Of a DNA stretch of 20,774 nucleotides, positions 14,985-19,942 are shown in pieces. A program made the translations under genes and the position numbers. The stretch comes from a virus. The DNA is taken from the IMG/VR virus record IMGVR_UViG_3300023220_000249, positions 1 to 20,774 of that record; one strand, 5' to 3'. Numbering within the stretch: position 1 is the first letter of the stretch; every line of letters starts with the position of its first letter. Below the pieces are notes generated by a model that worked only from the letters and a program-made list of their open reading frames with translations, had not been told where the DNA came from and made no database searches.

Positions 14985-15105
14985 CAGCAGATTCCACTGC
15001 TACATTTAGTACTGCCCTGGTATATCTCGCACCTACCCTCTGCATTTGAGGGTTTTTGCAGTGGATTATGCTGGTAAATGGGCCATATGGCAGCAGATTC
15101 CACTG
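14985..15105. repeat. Three copies of a 15-bp element in +, -, + order
   Basis: CAGCAGATTCCACTG at 14985-14999 and 15091-15105 are identical. The middle copy at 15059-15073, read on the minus strand, is CAGCATAATCCACTG (13 of 15 the same). Copy 2 can pair with copy 1 (enclosing the terminator) or with copy 3 (17-base loop), but not both. Confidence 0.7.
15035..15057 (+). terminator. Rho-independent terminator of the 67-aa gene
   Basis: ACCCTC-TGCATTT-GAGGGT stem (15035-15053) followed by five Ts on the plus strand. Lies about 95 bases after the gene, between copies 1 and 2 of the 15-bp element. Confidence 0.7.
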
Positions 15106-15142
15106 ATAGGTTTTGGCTATTGCTTGGTAATGAAGCTATAGA

Positions 15143-15152
15143 TAATTACAAT
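15143..15152 (+). repeat. Operator-like box, copy 2 (TAATTACAAT)
   Basis: Core of the box seen also at 14667, 16098 (reverse) and 19530. Its distance to the -10 of the next promoter is the same as at copy 1: ACAATT lies 22 bases before the -10 hexamer in both. Confidence 0.5.
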
Positions 15153-15161
15153 TAGATTCTA

Positions 15162-15182
15162 TCCGGTAAGATTGCTATAGTT
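15162..15182 (+). promoter_or_regulatory. Plus-strand promoter B
   Basis: TCCGGTAAGATTGCTATAGT: CCGG at 15163-15166, extended -10 TGCTATAGT ending 15181. Followed by ACATAGACAACGGAG and the ParB-like gene. Nearly the same as the leader at 16745. Confidence 0.6.
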
Positions 15183-15209
15183 AATACATAGACAACGGAG
15201 ACCAAAGCA

Positions 15210-15530
15210 ATGCAAACAATCGTACTAGCTCACAATCACTACAGCCAAGCACACCTAGAGGCTGTTAAAGCCAGCATGATAGAGCTAGGAGCGCCAACTA
15301 TCCGGGTTTACGACCTAGGCTTTGATAACCTCTGCCAAGCTATAGAGGGCTGTCATAGGCTAAGAGCGTGTGAAGAGCTAGGCATTACACCTGTTTTAGA
15401 ATATGTGGACTCAGAAGCCAGCCTGGAGAGCCTGGGGGGCTGTGATTTTGAGGGAGCAGAGAAGGCGTGTGAAGTAGGCGACTGGGAAAACTATCAAATC
15501 AGCGAGCAAGACATAGAGGACAACCAATGA
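15210..15530 (+). CDS. ParB/sulfiredoxin-like domain protein, 106 aa
   Basis: Residues 40-68 read NLCQAIEGCHRLRACEELGI then TPVLEYVD. The EGCHRLRAxEELGITPV segment fits the conserved GxHRRxAA..LG...vPv motif of the ParB N-terminal (ParB/Srx) fold, which binds CTP or other nucleotides and in some members is a nuclease. The protein is only this domain plus an acidic tail (residues about 70-106, Glu/Asp-rich), with no HTH, so it is not a classical partition protein. In phages, lone ParB-like domains occur in accessory regions and in some anti-defence or DNA-modification proteins. Activity here is unknown. It ends with an ATGA overlap into a small membrane-protein gene. Confidence 0.7.
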   Translation: MQTIVLAHNHYSQAHLEAVKASMIELGAPTIRVYDLGFDNLCQAIEGCHRLRACEELGITPVLEYVDSEASLESLGGCDFEGAEKACEVGDWENYQISEQDIEDNQ

Positions 15531-15631
15531 ACACCAGTAAAGAGTGGGCTAAGCTGCCTGTTGACCGCAAGATAGCGTTAATACTGTTAGCAGTAGTGAT
15601 AACCGCCGGAATATTTCAGCTATTTTTATAG
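15527..15631 (+). CDS. Small membrane protein, 34 aa
   Basis: Sequence MNTSKEWAKLPVDRKIALIL ending LAVVITAGIFQLFL; a polar, basic N-terminus followed by one span to the end (tail-anchored, N-in). ATG overlaps the ParB-like TGA. It converges with the small-terminase gene, overlapping its last 6 bases. Function unknown. Confidence 0.6.
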   Translation: MNTSKEWAKLPVDRKIALILLAVVITAGIFQLFL

Positions 15632-16057
15632 CTTGCCCACATCAACCCCATGCTCTTCCAGCAGCTCCTCTAAGGCCTCTAGGTTGTTTACGTCCAAGGT
15701 ATGCTTAGTGGTCTGCTCTACGGTTTGGCGTTGCTGCCAGGTGTGTTTGAAGCGATTGCACATGTTAAAAATGAGGCTTGTGGCGTTAGCTTCTGTGTTG
15801 GCGCCGGTCGCGTGTTCCTTGCTTTTATCTTCCCACCAAGCTTGGCAAATTTCATGCCCTTCTTTTACGGTGGACGAAAATTGATCAATCTCTTCTATCC
15901 ATCTATACCATAAATCCTTACTAACTGTATGGTCTTTAAAGCAATTTACTCTAACCCATACATCGCTATTGCCGTCACTGTAGCCAGCTAGCATCTCTTG
16001 TTGCCATTCGGTATTGTAATCTTCCGGATTAACTTTAGGCCTGCCTCTATCTGCCAT
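15626..16057 (-). CDS. terS: Terminase small subunit, 143 aa
   Basis: Basic start (MADRGRPKVNPEDYNTEWQQ), then an HTH-like segment with SDVWVRVNCFKDHTVSKDLW and YRWIEEI (about 30-57). An oligomerisation helix region follows (FSSTVKEGHEICQAWWEDKS), then ATSLIFNMCNRFKHTWQQRQ, which mirrors the common TerS pattern 'N...I..F.LKN...W.DK'. The C-terminus is an acidic helix (LEALEELLEEHGVDVGKL) likely to contact the large subunit. TerS recognises pac and loads TerL. It is encoded about 1.4 kb upstream of terL with oppositely oriented genes between them, which is unusual. It has its own -10. Confidence 0.8.
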   Translation of the reverse strand: MADRGRPKVNPEDYNTEWQQEMLAGYSDGNSDVWVRVNCFKDHTVSKDLWYRWIEEIDQFSSTVKEGHEICQAWWEDKSKEHATGANTEANATSLIFNMCNRFKHTWQQRQTVEQTTKHTLDVNNLEALEELLEEHGVDVGKL

Positions 16058-16085
16058 GTCTTTATCTCATAAGTAGAGTACTAAC

Positions 16086-16094
16086 ATTATACCA
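16086..16094 (-). promoter_or_regulatory. Extended -10 promoter for the small terminase
   Basis: Minus strand TGGTATAAT, a perfect TATAAT with extended TG, about 28 bases upstream of the terS ATG. TAATTACAAT (16098-16107, minus) lies directly upstream, overlapping where a regulator could block it. Confidence 0.65.
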
Positions 16095-16097
16095 TAT

Positions 16098-16107
16098 ATT
16101 GTAATTA
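16098..16107 (-). repeat. Operator-like box, copy 3 (TAATTACAAT, minus strand)
   Basis: Identical core to the copies at 15143 and 19530, here reversed, 4 bases from the terS extended -10 and about 36 bases from plus-strand promoter C. Confidence 0.5.
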
Positions 16108-16140
16108 TTTATGATATTGGCGGCTAAATCCCTTGTATCT

Positions 16141-16165
16141 TACCGGAGAGATTGTTATTATAGTT
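16141..16165 (+). promoter_or_regulatory. Plus-strand promoter C
   Basis: TACCGGAGAGATTGTTATTATAGT: CCGG at 16143-16146 and an extended -10 TGTTATTAT (TATTAT 16156-16161) or TATAGT (16159). Followed by ACAGTCAAGCAACGGAG, similar to promoter A's leader. Confidence 0.6.
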
Positions 16166-16193
16166 ACACAGTCAAGCAACGGAGTAAACGGAA

Positions 16194-16421
16194 ATGAACA
16201 CAGCAACCTTAAACGAAAACATGAAAATGGCGAGCGATAAACAACTCTACTGGCTCAAGTTTTCTAACGGCGACGTAGTTAAGAACGTTAATAGTGACGG
16301 CTTCAAGAAGCCTGAGAATAGGGGCCGTCCTTTTAGAATCATAGTTTCTTGGGGAACAATGAGAGATATAGACAAGCGCCTAAACCCTGACTTCGGCACA
16401 GGGTTTAACCAGTACAGATAG
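16194..16421 (+). CDS. Hypothetical protein, 75 aa
   Basis: Starts MNTATLNENMKMASDKQLYW and has LKFSNGDVVKNVN and RPFRIIVSWGTMRDIDKRLN, a short basic, beta-leaning protein. Ribosome site GGAGTAAACGGA precedes the ATG. No recognised family. It is the first gene after promoter C and may be co-transcribed with the next gene. Confidence 0.68.
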   Translation: MNTATLNENMKMASDKQLYWLKFSNGDVVKNVNSDGFKKPENRGRPFRIIVSWGTMRDIDKRLNPDFGTGFNQYR

Positions 16422-16479
16422 TTTGCGCAAGTTGCATAACAGGACACCCGCCAAGGATGGCAAACTAAAGGCGTACAGC

Positions 16480-16725
16480 ATGATAACTTATTATGATCAC
16501 GACCAGGATAAAGACGTAAAAATATCCGCAAAACATAAAGCACAGGCAATGCTTTTGAGTGGCATACAAGTAGCATTTTCCAGGTTTAATGAAGGCGAAT
16601 CAGCCGATCTAATCCAAATGACTGACCGCGAAAAAACGTTAGTTTTGGATCAAATGGATAAGCAAATGGGTAGAGTGGAAAAGATGTTTGGTTTTGAGCC
16701 CGGTTCCTGGATGAGGGGATGTTGA
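16480..16725 (+). CDS. Hypothetical protein, 81 aa
   Basis: From ATG 16480: MITYYDHDQDKDVKISAKHK, QAMLLSGIQVAFSRFNEGES, then a helical DQMDKQMGRVEKMFGFEPGS and WMRGC end. AAAGG lies about 9 bases upstream of this ATG. The frame is open back to a TTG at 16423 (100 residues) but that start has no ribosome site. Function unknown. Confidence 0.62.
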   Translation: MITYYDHDQDKDVKISAKHKAQAMLLSGIQVAFSRFNEGESADLIQMTDREKTLVLDQMDKQMGRVEKMFGFEPGSWMRGC

Positions 16726-16744
16726 TAGCTAAACCCTATCACAC

Positions 16745-16762
16745 CCGCAGATTGCTATAGTT
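16745..16762 (+). promoter_or_regulatory. Plus-strand promoter D
   Basis: CCGCAGATTGCTATAGTTA: extended -10 TGCTATAGT (TATAGT 16756-16761). From GATTGCTATAGTTA to CATAGACAAC it is nearly the same as promoter B. The CCGG has become CCCGC here. Confidence 0.6.
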
Positions 16763-16795
16763 ACTACATAGACAACAACAACGGAGTAAAACAAC

Positions 16796-16993
16796 ATGAA
16801 CGCATACGAAGTCAGAACATTAGAAGACAAAGATGGCGAATTCTACGCAGTGGGCATCGAAGGAGTAGCACACCATTTGCTGACTTCAGAAACCAACCTA
16901 AAATGGGAAGCTAAAAACTTTTGCGACAACGAAAACAGAAACGAAATAAAAAGATATGCCTATCCGCCTGTCAAAGCCTCTCATCTTCTTTAG
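16796..16993 (+). CDS. Hypothetical protein, 65 aa
   Basis: Starts MNAYEVRTLEDKDGEFYAVG and ends YAYPPVKASHLL. CGGAG ribosome site 11-12 bases upstream. Polar, with no Cys cluster (one Cys) or membrane span. Its last codons form the left arm of the following terminator. Unknown function; a one-gene unit with promoter D. Confidence 0.65.
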   Translation: MNAYEVRTLEDKDGEFYAVGIEGVAHHLLTSETNLKWEAKNFCDNENRNEIKRYAYPPVKASHLL

Positions 16994-17004
16994 GGGCTTT
17001 TTTT
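16973..17004 (+). terminator. Rho-independent terminator
   Basis: AAAGCCT (16973-16979) pairs with GGGGCTTT (16993-17000), one G-U pair, loop 13 bases, followed by a run of seven Ts to 17004. It overlaps the end of the 65-residue gene. Confidence 0.75.
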
Positions 17005-17007
17005 CAC

Positions 17008-17026
17008 TGCCATAGTTACTACACAT
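17008..17026 (+). promoter_or_regulatory. Orphan copy of the B/D promoter leader
   Basis: TGCCATAGTTACTACACAT matches promoter D's TGCTATAGTTACTACATAG at 16 of 19 bases. No plus-strand gene follows and minus-strand genes begin here, so it is probably a decayed or dead-end promoter. Confidence 0.5.
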
Positions 17027-17292
17027 TAACCTGGCAATCTCTGGCCTACTCTCACCTCTATTTGGGTAGGCCTTTCATTAATCCCACATATTTTCCGGGT
17101 AACAAATTCCTCATGCAAATGGCAGTAATGGCTTAGTATATTGATACCATTATCAGCTATGGCAGGCTTCTTTATTTCGTGATACTTGCAAAATCTAGCC
17201 TTGCCATTCTCTGCACGGCTGCTATTGCTGTGGCCATGGCACCAAGGACCATCGGGAATATCTTCTGCTAAAGACTCGACAATGCCCCTCAC
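17026..17292 (-). CDS. Small Cys/His-rich (zinc-binding type) protein, 88 aa
   Basis: GTG start with a GTGA overlap to the preceding gene. Cys18/His19/His21, Cys35/His38, Cys57/His58/His60 and Cys69 form two clusters (WCHGH...FCKYHE and HYCHLHEE...RKIC) able to bind one or two zincs. HNH or HNH-like nucleases also show such clusters, but no clear HNH signature is visible. Ends IEVRVGQRLPG. Function unknown. Confidence 0.68.
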   Translation of the reverse strand: MRGIVESLAEDIPDGPWCHGHSNSSRAENGKARFCKYHEIKKPAIADNGINILSHYCHLHEEFVTRKICGINERPTQIEVRVGQRLPG

Positions 17293-17561
17293 TGTTGCGC
17301 TCTATACCCATCACAAATGGCATTAACCCCTCTTAAGAAAGACAGCGCTGGCCTTATATCCTCTTCCCAGTTAGAGCAAGTGCTTAATATCTGATATTCG
17401 CCTTCGGTCATGCCTACAAAGCTTAGGCCATGCTGCCTACAGCCACCGCACTCGTTGACGGTTATCATGGATAAATCTTTGTCCTTTGTCTTGATGCTCC
17501 AGCCGCAACTATCACAGTAGTTAAAGTAGATTATATGTTTTGTTAGCTCTTGTACGTTCAT
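17289..17561 (-). CDS. Small zinc-ribbon protein, 90 aa
   Basis: YCDSCGWS (Cys16, Cys19) and ECGGC (Cys38, Cys41) make a CxxC-CxxC zinc ribbon, followed by a helical half (EGEYQILSTCSNWEEDIRPA). A GAGG site lies 8 bases before the ATG. Coupled to the next gene by GTGA. Likely a phage accessory zinc protein; partner unknown. Confidence 0.7.
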   Translation of the reverse strand: MNVQELTKHIIYFNYCDSCGWSIKTKDKDLSMITVNECGGCRQHGLSFVGMTEGEYQILSTCSNWEEDIRPALSFLRGVNAICDGYRAQQ

Positions 17562-17564
17562 GTT

Positions 17565-18101
17565 TCATTCCTCTTTCATCAACCAAGCCCACACATCTTT
17601 ATAATTCGATTCGTCTAGTTTGCCATCTTCCATATCATTAAAAATGTTTGGCCCCCAAACCTTAATATAATGGAAACCAGGCCCATCAGGAGAAATAGTT
17701 AGCTTTCTTTCTCCATTCCACCATTCAAGCAGTGTTCCGCCATCGATAGCGATAAACGGATCCTGAAAGCAAGTATGATCAAATTCGTCTTTAAGTTGGA
17801 GTAATCCTTGATATAGCTTATTCCGCTGTAAATCTTGCGTCTGTCTAGCTGCCTCAGCCAAAGCTTTTACATTCTCTTTATAAACATCTTTATACTTTTC
17901 TTGGGCTGAATCTACTATCTTCTCCCAGTTCTCATGCCTAGCATTTTTTGCATGTTGCACGCACCCCATCAGCACTATATCAAAAAAAGGACGATTGTGT
18001 TTAAACCAATAATTAAGCACTTGCGTACTCCGTGTTGATATAATTGAGACTTCCTTAAGGCTATTAAAGCCTGCCTGTTTAGCGGCTTGTGATGCTGTCA
18101 T
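17565..18101 (-). CDS. Phage protein with N-terminal HTH-like domain, 178 aa
   Basis: Residues 1-50 (MTASQAAKQAGFNSLKEVSI, then STQVLNYWFKHNRPFFDIVL) follow a 'TASQAAK.AG..SLK.VS...G.S.QTLN.W....P..F..VL.G' pattern, a helix-turn-helix module I associate with small phage proteins. A helix (about 60-110) follows, then a distinct C-terminal region (about 115-178) with FIAIDGGTLLEWWNGERKLT and GFHYIKVWGPNIFND. The two halves could be separate domains: DNA binding plus a beta domain of unknown role. Overlaps the 119-residue gene by 23 bases. Confidence 0.65.
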   Translation of the reverse strand: MTASQAAKQAGFNSLKEVSIISTRSTQVLNYWFKHNRPFFDIVLMGCVQHAKNARHENWEKIVDSAQEKYKDVYKENVKALAEAARQTQDLQRNKLYQGLLQLKDEFDHTCFQDPFIAIDGGTLLEWWNGERKLTISPDGPGFHYIKVWGPNIFNDMEDGKLDESNYKDVWAWLMKEE

Positions 18102-18438
18102 AAAGGGTAAACCTGGCTACAATGATTATACGATTTTCTTTTGTGAGAAAGGCTCTATCTTCGTCAATTTCTGGTTTCAGTCTCCAAAATATCTCAGTCC
18201 CCCCATACGGCTTTTTAGAACAATAATCTTGCCAGAACTCAAGCAGAGCTATAGCTTTAGTGGGTCCGGTGCCATGAATATAATAATGTGAATATGGGTC
18301 TTTGCTTTCATCATATTCAACGTCTTCTGCTACTGGAGCCGATGCCAGCCCATATGACTCTTCAACTACTTTATCGTCGTATTTTGCAGTACGCTTGCCT
18401 GTGATTATTTCTTCTATTTGCGATGCCAAATCTTTCAT
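18079..18438 (-). CDS. Hypothetical protein, 119 aa
   Basis: Helical start (MKDLASQIEEIITGKRTAKY), acidic linker (AEDVEYDESKDPY), then beta-type IFWRLKPEID and IIIVARFTLYDSITSR at the end. Between them a helix with IALLEFWQDYCSKKPYGGTE. No catalytic motif recognised. ATGA overlap with the next gene upstream. Confidence 0.65.
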   Translation of the reverse strand: MKDLASQIEEIITGKRTAKYDDKVVEESYGLASAPVAEDVEYDESKDPYSHYYIHGTGPTKAIALLEFWQDYCSKKPYGGTEIFWRLKPEIDEDRAFLTKENRIIIVARFTLYDSITSR

Positions 18439-18776
18439 ACAAAAAGCCCATCCGGGTCAGACTCTATTATATTGGCTATATCGGCAAATGTGTATTTATC
18501 CTCATCATTGTTTGAAGTAAGACTATCACCAATATATCTGCCACTCGGACTTTTCAGGCCTAACCACTCTCTCACTTGATCATAGCCACCGCCAAGATTA
18601 CCGCCTTCCAGATCGCCATCATCCGTTTTTAACTTTATCCCTGTTTGCTCTTGATAAACTCTACAAGCTACGTCAAGGCAACAATAACCATCGCGCACCT
18701 CTAGACGTCCGTACGTCTGCTCATACTCGTCAGATCTTAGCGCATCGACCCATAGCTGGGCGTTTTTGTTTAGCAT
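18435..18776 (-). CDS. Conserved phage small protein, 113 aa
   Basis: Pattern MLNKNAQLWVDALRSDEYEQ, then GYCCLDVACRVYQEQTG, WLGLKSPSGRYIG and FADIANIIESDPDGLFV. This order (N-A-x-LW--ALRS--Y-Q, CCLGVAC, WLGL, G-SF-EIAD-IE--P-GLF) is common to a small protein found in many phages of diverse hosts; function is unknown. AGGGG site before the ATG. A dyad-rich leader lies upstream. Confidence 0.78.
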   Translation of the reverse strand: MLNKNAQLWVDALRSDEYEQTYGRLEVRDGYCCLDVACRVYQEQTGIKLKTDDGDLEGGNLGGGYDQVREWLGLKSPSGRYIGDSLTSNNDEDKYTFADIANIIESDPDGLFV

Positions 18777-18839
18777 GTTGGTTCCCCTATCCGGCTTGAC
18801 GTACTCTTTCTCTCATAGCTAGCACGACTATTAGCGTCT

Positions 18840-18884
18840 ACAGTTTTAGCGTATCAGCCTACGCATTCTCTATCATAAAACTGT
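18840..18884 (-). promoter_or_regulatory. Intergenic stem-loop with bulge
   Basis: ACAGTTTTA (18840-18848) pairs perfectly with TAAAACTGT (18876-18884). Inside, GCGTA pairs with TACGC (18849-18853 and 18860-18864) around a 6-base loop, with an 11-base bulge (18865-18875) on one side. It lies between the 56- and 113-residue genes, in the leader of the latter (18777-18888 has no gene). Confidence 0.5.
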
Positions 18885-18888
18885 TTAG

Positions 18889-19059
18889 CTATTCTTCTTC
18901 CTTAGATATATCTATGTGTATTTTAATGTCAGATCCATTTTTATCGTCACTGTTTAGCATTGCATCATTATCGCCATCAGCCAGGGCGCAGTAAGTGTAG
19001 GCATTTTTTAATTCATTAACCGCGTAATTCTTAATTCTTTCTAGCACTTCATTTTTCAT
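18889..19059 (-). CDS. Small acidic phage protein, 56 aa
   Basis: Sequence MKNEVLERIKNYAVNELKNA, then YTYCALADGDNDAMLNSDDK, ending IHIDISKEEE. AAGGG lies upstream of the ATG. The pattern of amphipathic helix, Y-x-YC-x-A-DGDN, MLNSDD, NGsDIkIhI is typical of a conserved small phage protein, function unknown. First gene downstream of the structured region at 19085-19439. Confidence 0.7.
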   Translation of the reverse strand: MKNEVLERIKNYAVNELKNAYTYCALADGDNDAMLNSDDKNGSDIKIHIDISKEEE

Positions 19060-19084
19060 AACATACCCTTGTTTTTGATTAGGT

Positions 19085-19439
19085 TAGGTGAGAGAGGCTA
19101 GGCGCTACTCTAGCTAGGCGTTTTCCTTCTGCATAACAGAACAGCTATCCCGCGGTAATAAGGTGTTTAACCTTTTAGCGCTTCGAGGATGGCTCACCAG
19201 GGCCGTTGTGTTTTTAAAGAGGTTCGCAGTCCTCTATCTGTGTGTCTGCGCTAGTGTCGGTTAAATTGAAACTTGTCTATGAGGATCTATTTTGCCGCTC
19301 ACCTTTCCACACCGCTCTCTCATTGTTACAGGGTTGCTAGTCGTCTCGTGGCCCTGCGCCATCTCATCACGCCACTAGCTCGGCGGCTATCGTTAGCCCT
19401 AATCATCAAGCTAAGCCTGTCCACATCCGGGCAGCTCGA
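19085..19439 (-). ncRNA. Candidate structured RNA or highly structured leader (no gene seen 19060-19562)
   Basis: About 355 bases with no convincing ORF, visibly richer in G/C than its neighbours and carrying many short stems: TTCTG/CAGAA (19127-19141), AAGGT/ACCTT (19160-19174), AGAGG/CCTCT (19218-19235), GCTAG/CTAGC with inner TGGC/GCCA (19336-19379), and GGCTA/TAGCC with a 4-base loop (19385-19398). A good promoter lies just upstream on the minus strand (19446-19473). No group II domain V and no tRNA were found. It could be a small phage ncRNA or the 5' leader of the 56-aa gene. Confidence 0.4.
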
Positions 19440-19445
19440 ACACTT

Positions 19446-19473
19446 ATAATAGCAAGCTACTTGTCATTATCAA
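19446..19473 (-). promoter_or_regulatory. Sigma70-type promoter
   Basis: Minus strand: -35 TTGATA (19468-19473), 16-base spacer, -10 TATTAT (19446-19451); each box matches consensus at 5 of 6. Expected start near 19439, just upstream of the structured region. Overlaps one of the TACTTGTCRTTAT repeats. Confidence 0.6.
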
Positions 19474-19561
19474 GCATTTACTATGATTATTTGATGATTT
19501 ATTGCTATTGGGGGTGGTGAGTTGATAGGTAATTACAATGGCGGGAAGTACTTGTCGTTAT
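19458..19561. repeat. 13-bp direct repeat flanking operator-like box copy 4
   Basis: TACTTGTCATTAT (19458-19470) and TACTTGTCGTTAT (19549-19561) differ at one base. Between them, TGATAGGTAATTACAAT (19523-19539) is box copy 4, 16 of 17 equal to copy 1. The first repeat lies within the promoter's spacer and -35. Confidence 0.55.
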
Positions 19562-19562
19562 T

Positions 19563-19787
19563 TTAATCTTCTTCTAATTCCTTTAGTGCGCGCCTTTGCA
19601 GCATGGCACCAAAAAAGTGTAGTTCGGAGATATCCATATCTGTGGTGCATGACCGATAATAGCCGTTGCTGTCTTTGTAAATAACAGCCAAATTAACAGC
19701 TTTATGCTCTTTGATCTGATTGGAAACATCTAGCAAGACTTGCTCAGCGGTAACTTTATCGTCAATGTAAAGTACTTCTACTGTCAT
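19563..19787 (-). CDS. Conserved-type small phage protein, 74 aa
   Basis: Start at ATG 19787, which overlaps the TGA of the upstream gene (ATGA); the ATG at 19799 in frame is less likely. Sequence MTVEVLYIDDKVTAEQVLLD, then LAVIYKDSNGYYRSCTTDMD, ISELHFFGAMLQRRALKEL. The 'D.ISEL...GAMLQR.AL' ending is one I associate with small phage proteins of unknown role. Confidence 0.7.
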   Translation of the reverse strand: MTVEVLYIDDKVTAEQVLLDVSNQIKEHKAVNLAVIYKDSNGYYRSCTTDMDISELHFFGAMLQRRALKELEED

Positions 19788-19942
19788 ACTGGACGCCATT
19801 TTGGTATGTTTGGGGTTGTCTTGTCTTTGTCGTATTCGCCAATTATTGATGCCAGCTTATGCATGTAATCGTAGTTTTCATTTTCATTATGCACATGGTG
19901 TAGCCTTTCCCAAATCCACTGTAGAAATTCCTTATCTTTCAT
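19784..19942 (-). CDS. Conserved-type small phage protein, 52 aa
   Basis: Sequence MKDKEFLQWIWERLHHVHNE, then NENYDYMHKLASIIGEYDKD, ending IPKWRPV. The 'FLQWI.(E/D)RL..VH.EN.NYDYM.(K/R)L..II' pattern is typical of a small conserved phage protein of unknown function. ATGA overlaps on both sides tie it into the minus-strand operon. Confidence 0.75.
   Translation of the reverse strand: MKDKEFLQWIWERLHHVHNENENYDYMHKLASIIGEYDKDKTTPNIPKWRPV

Noticed and set aside
14840-15103. Minus-strand open frame of 87 codons
   Set aside because: Covers the terminator and the 15-bp repeats and the 67-aa plus-strand gene; no ribosome site and atypical composition.
16247-16576. Minus-strand open frame of 109 codons
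   Set aside because: Antisense to two plus-strand ORFs that have a promoter and ribosome site.
16921-17136. Plus-strand open frame of 71 codons after the 65-aa gene
   Set aside because: Runs through a strong terminator, overlaps the real gene in another frame and lacks a ribosome site.
19290-19372. Short minus-strand ORFs in the RNA-like region (for example MAQGHETTSNPV...)
   Set aside because: A 33-codon frame without a good ribosome site; the same frame reopens after stops, but GC-rich stems explain the region better. Could be a decayed gene, so not excluded.
19085-19439. Group II intron or tRNA in the gene-free stretch
   Set aside because: Some motifs (a GATAGAGG...CCTCT stem) look intron-like, but no domain V hairpin, intron boundary, reverse transcriptase or cloverleaf could be found.
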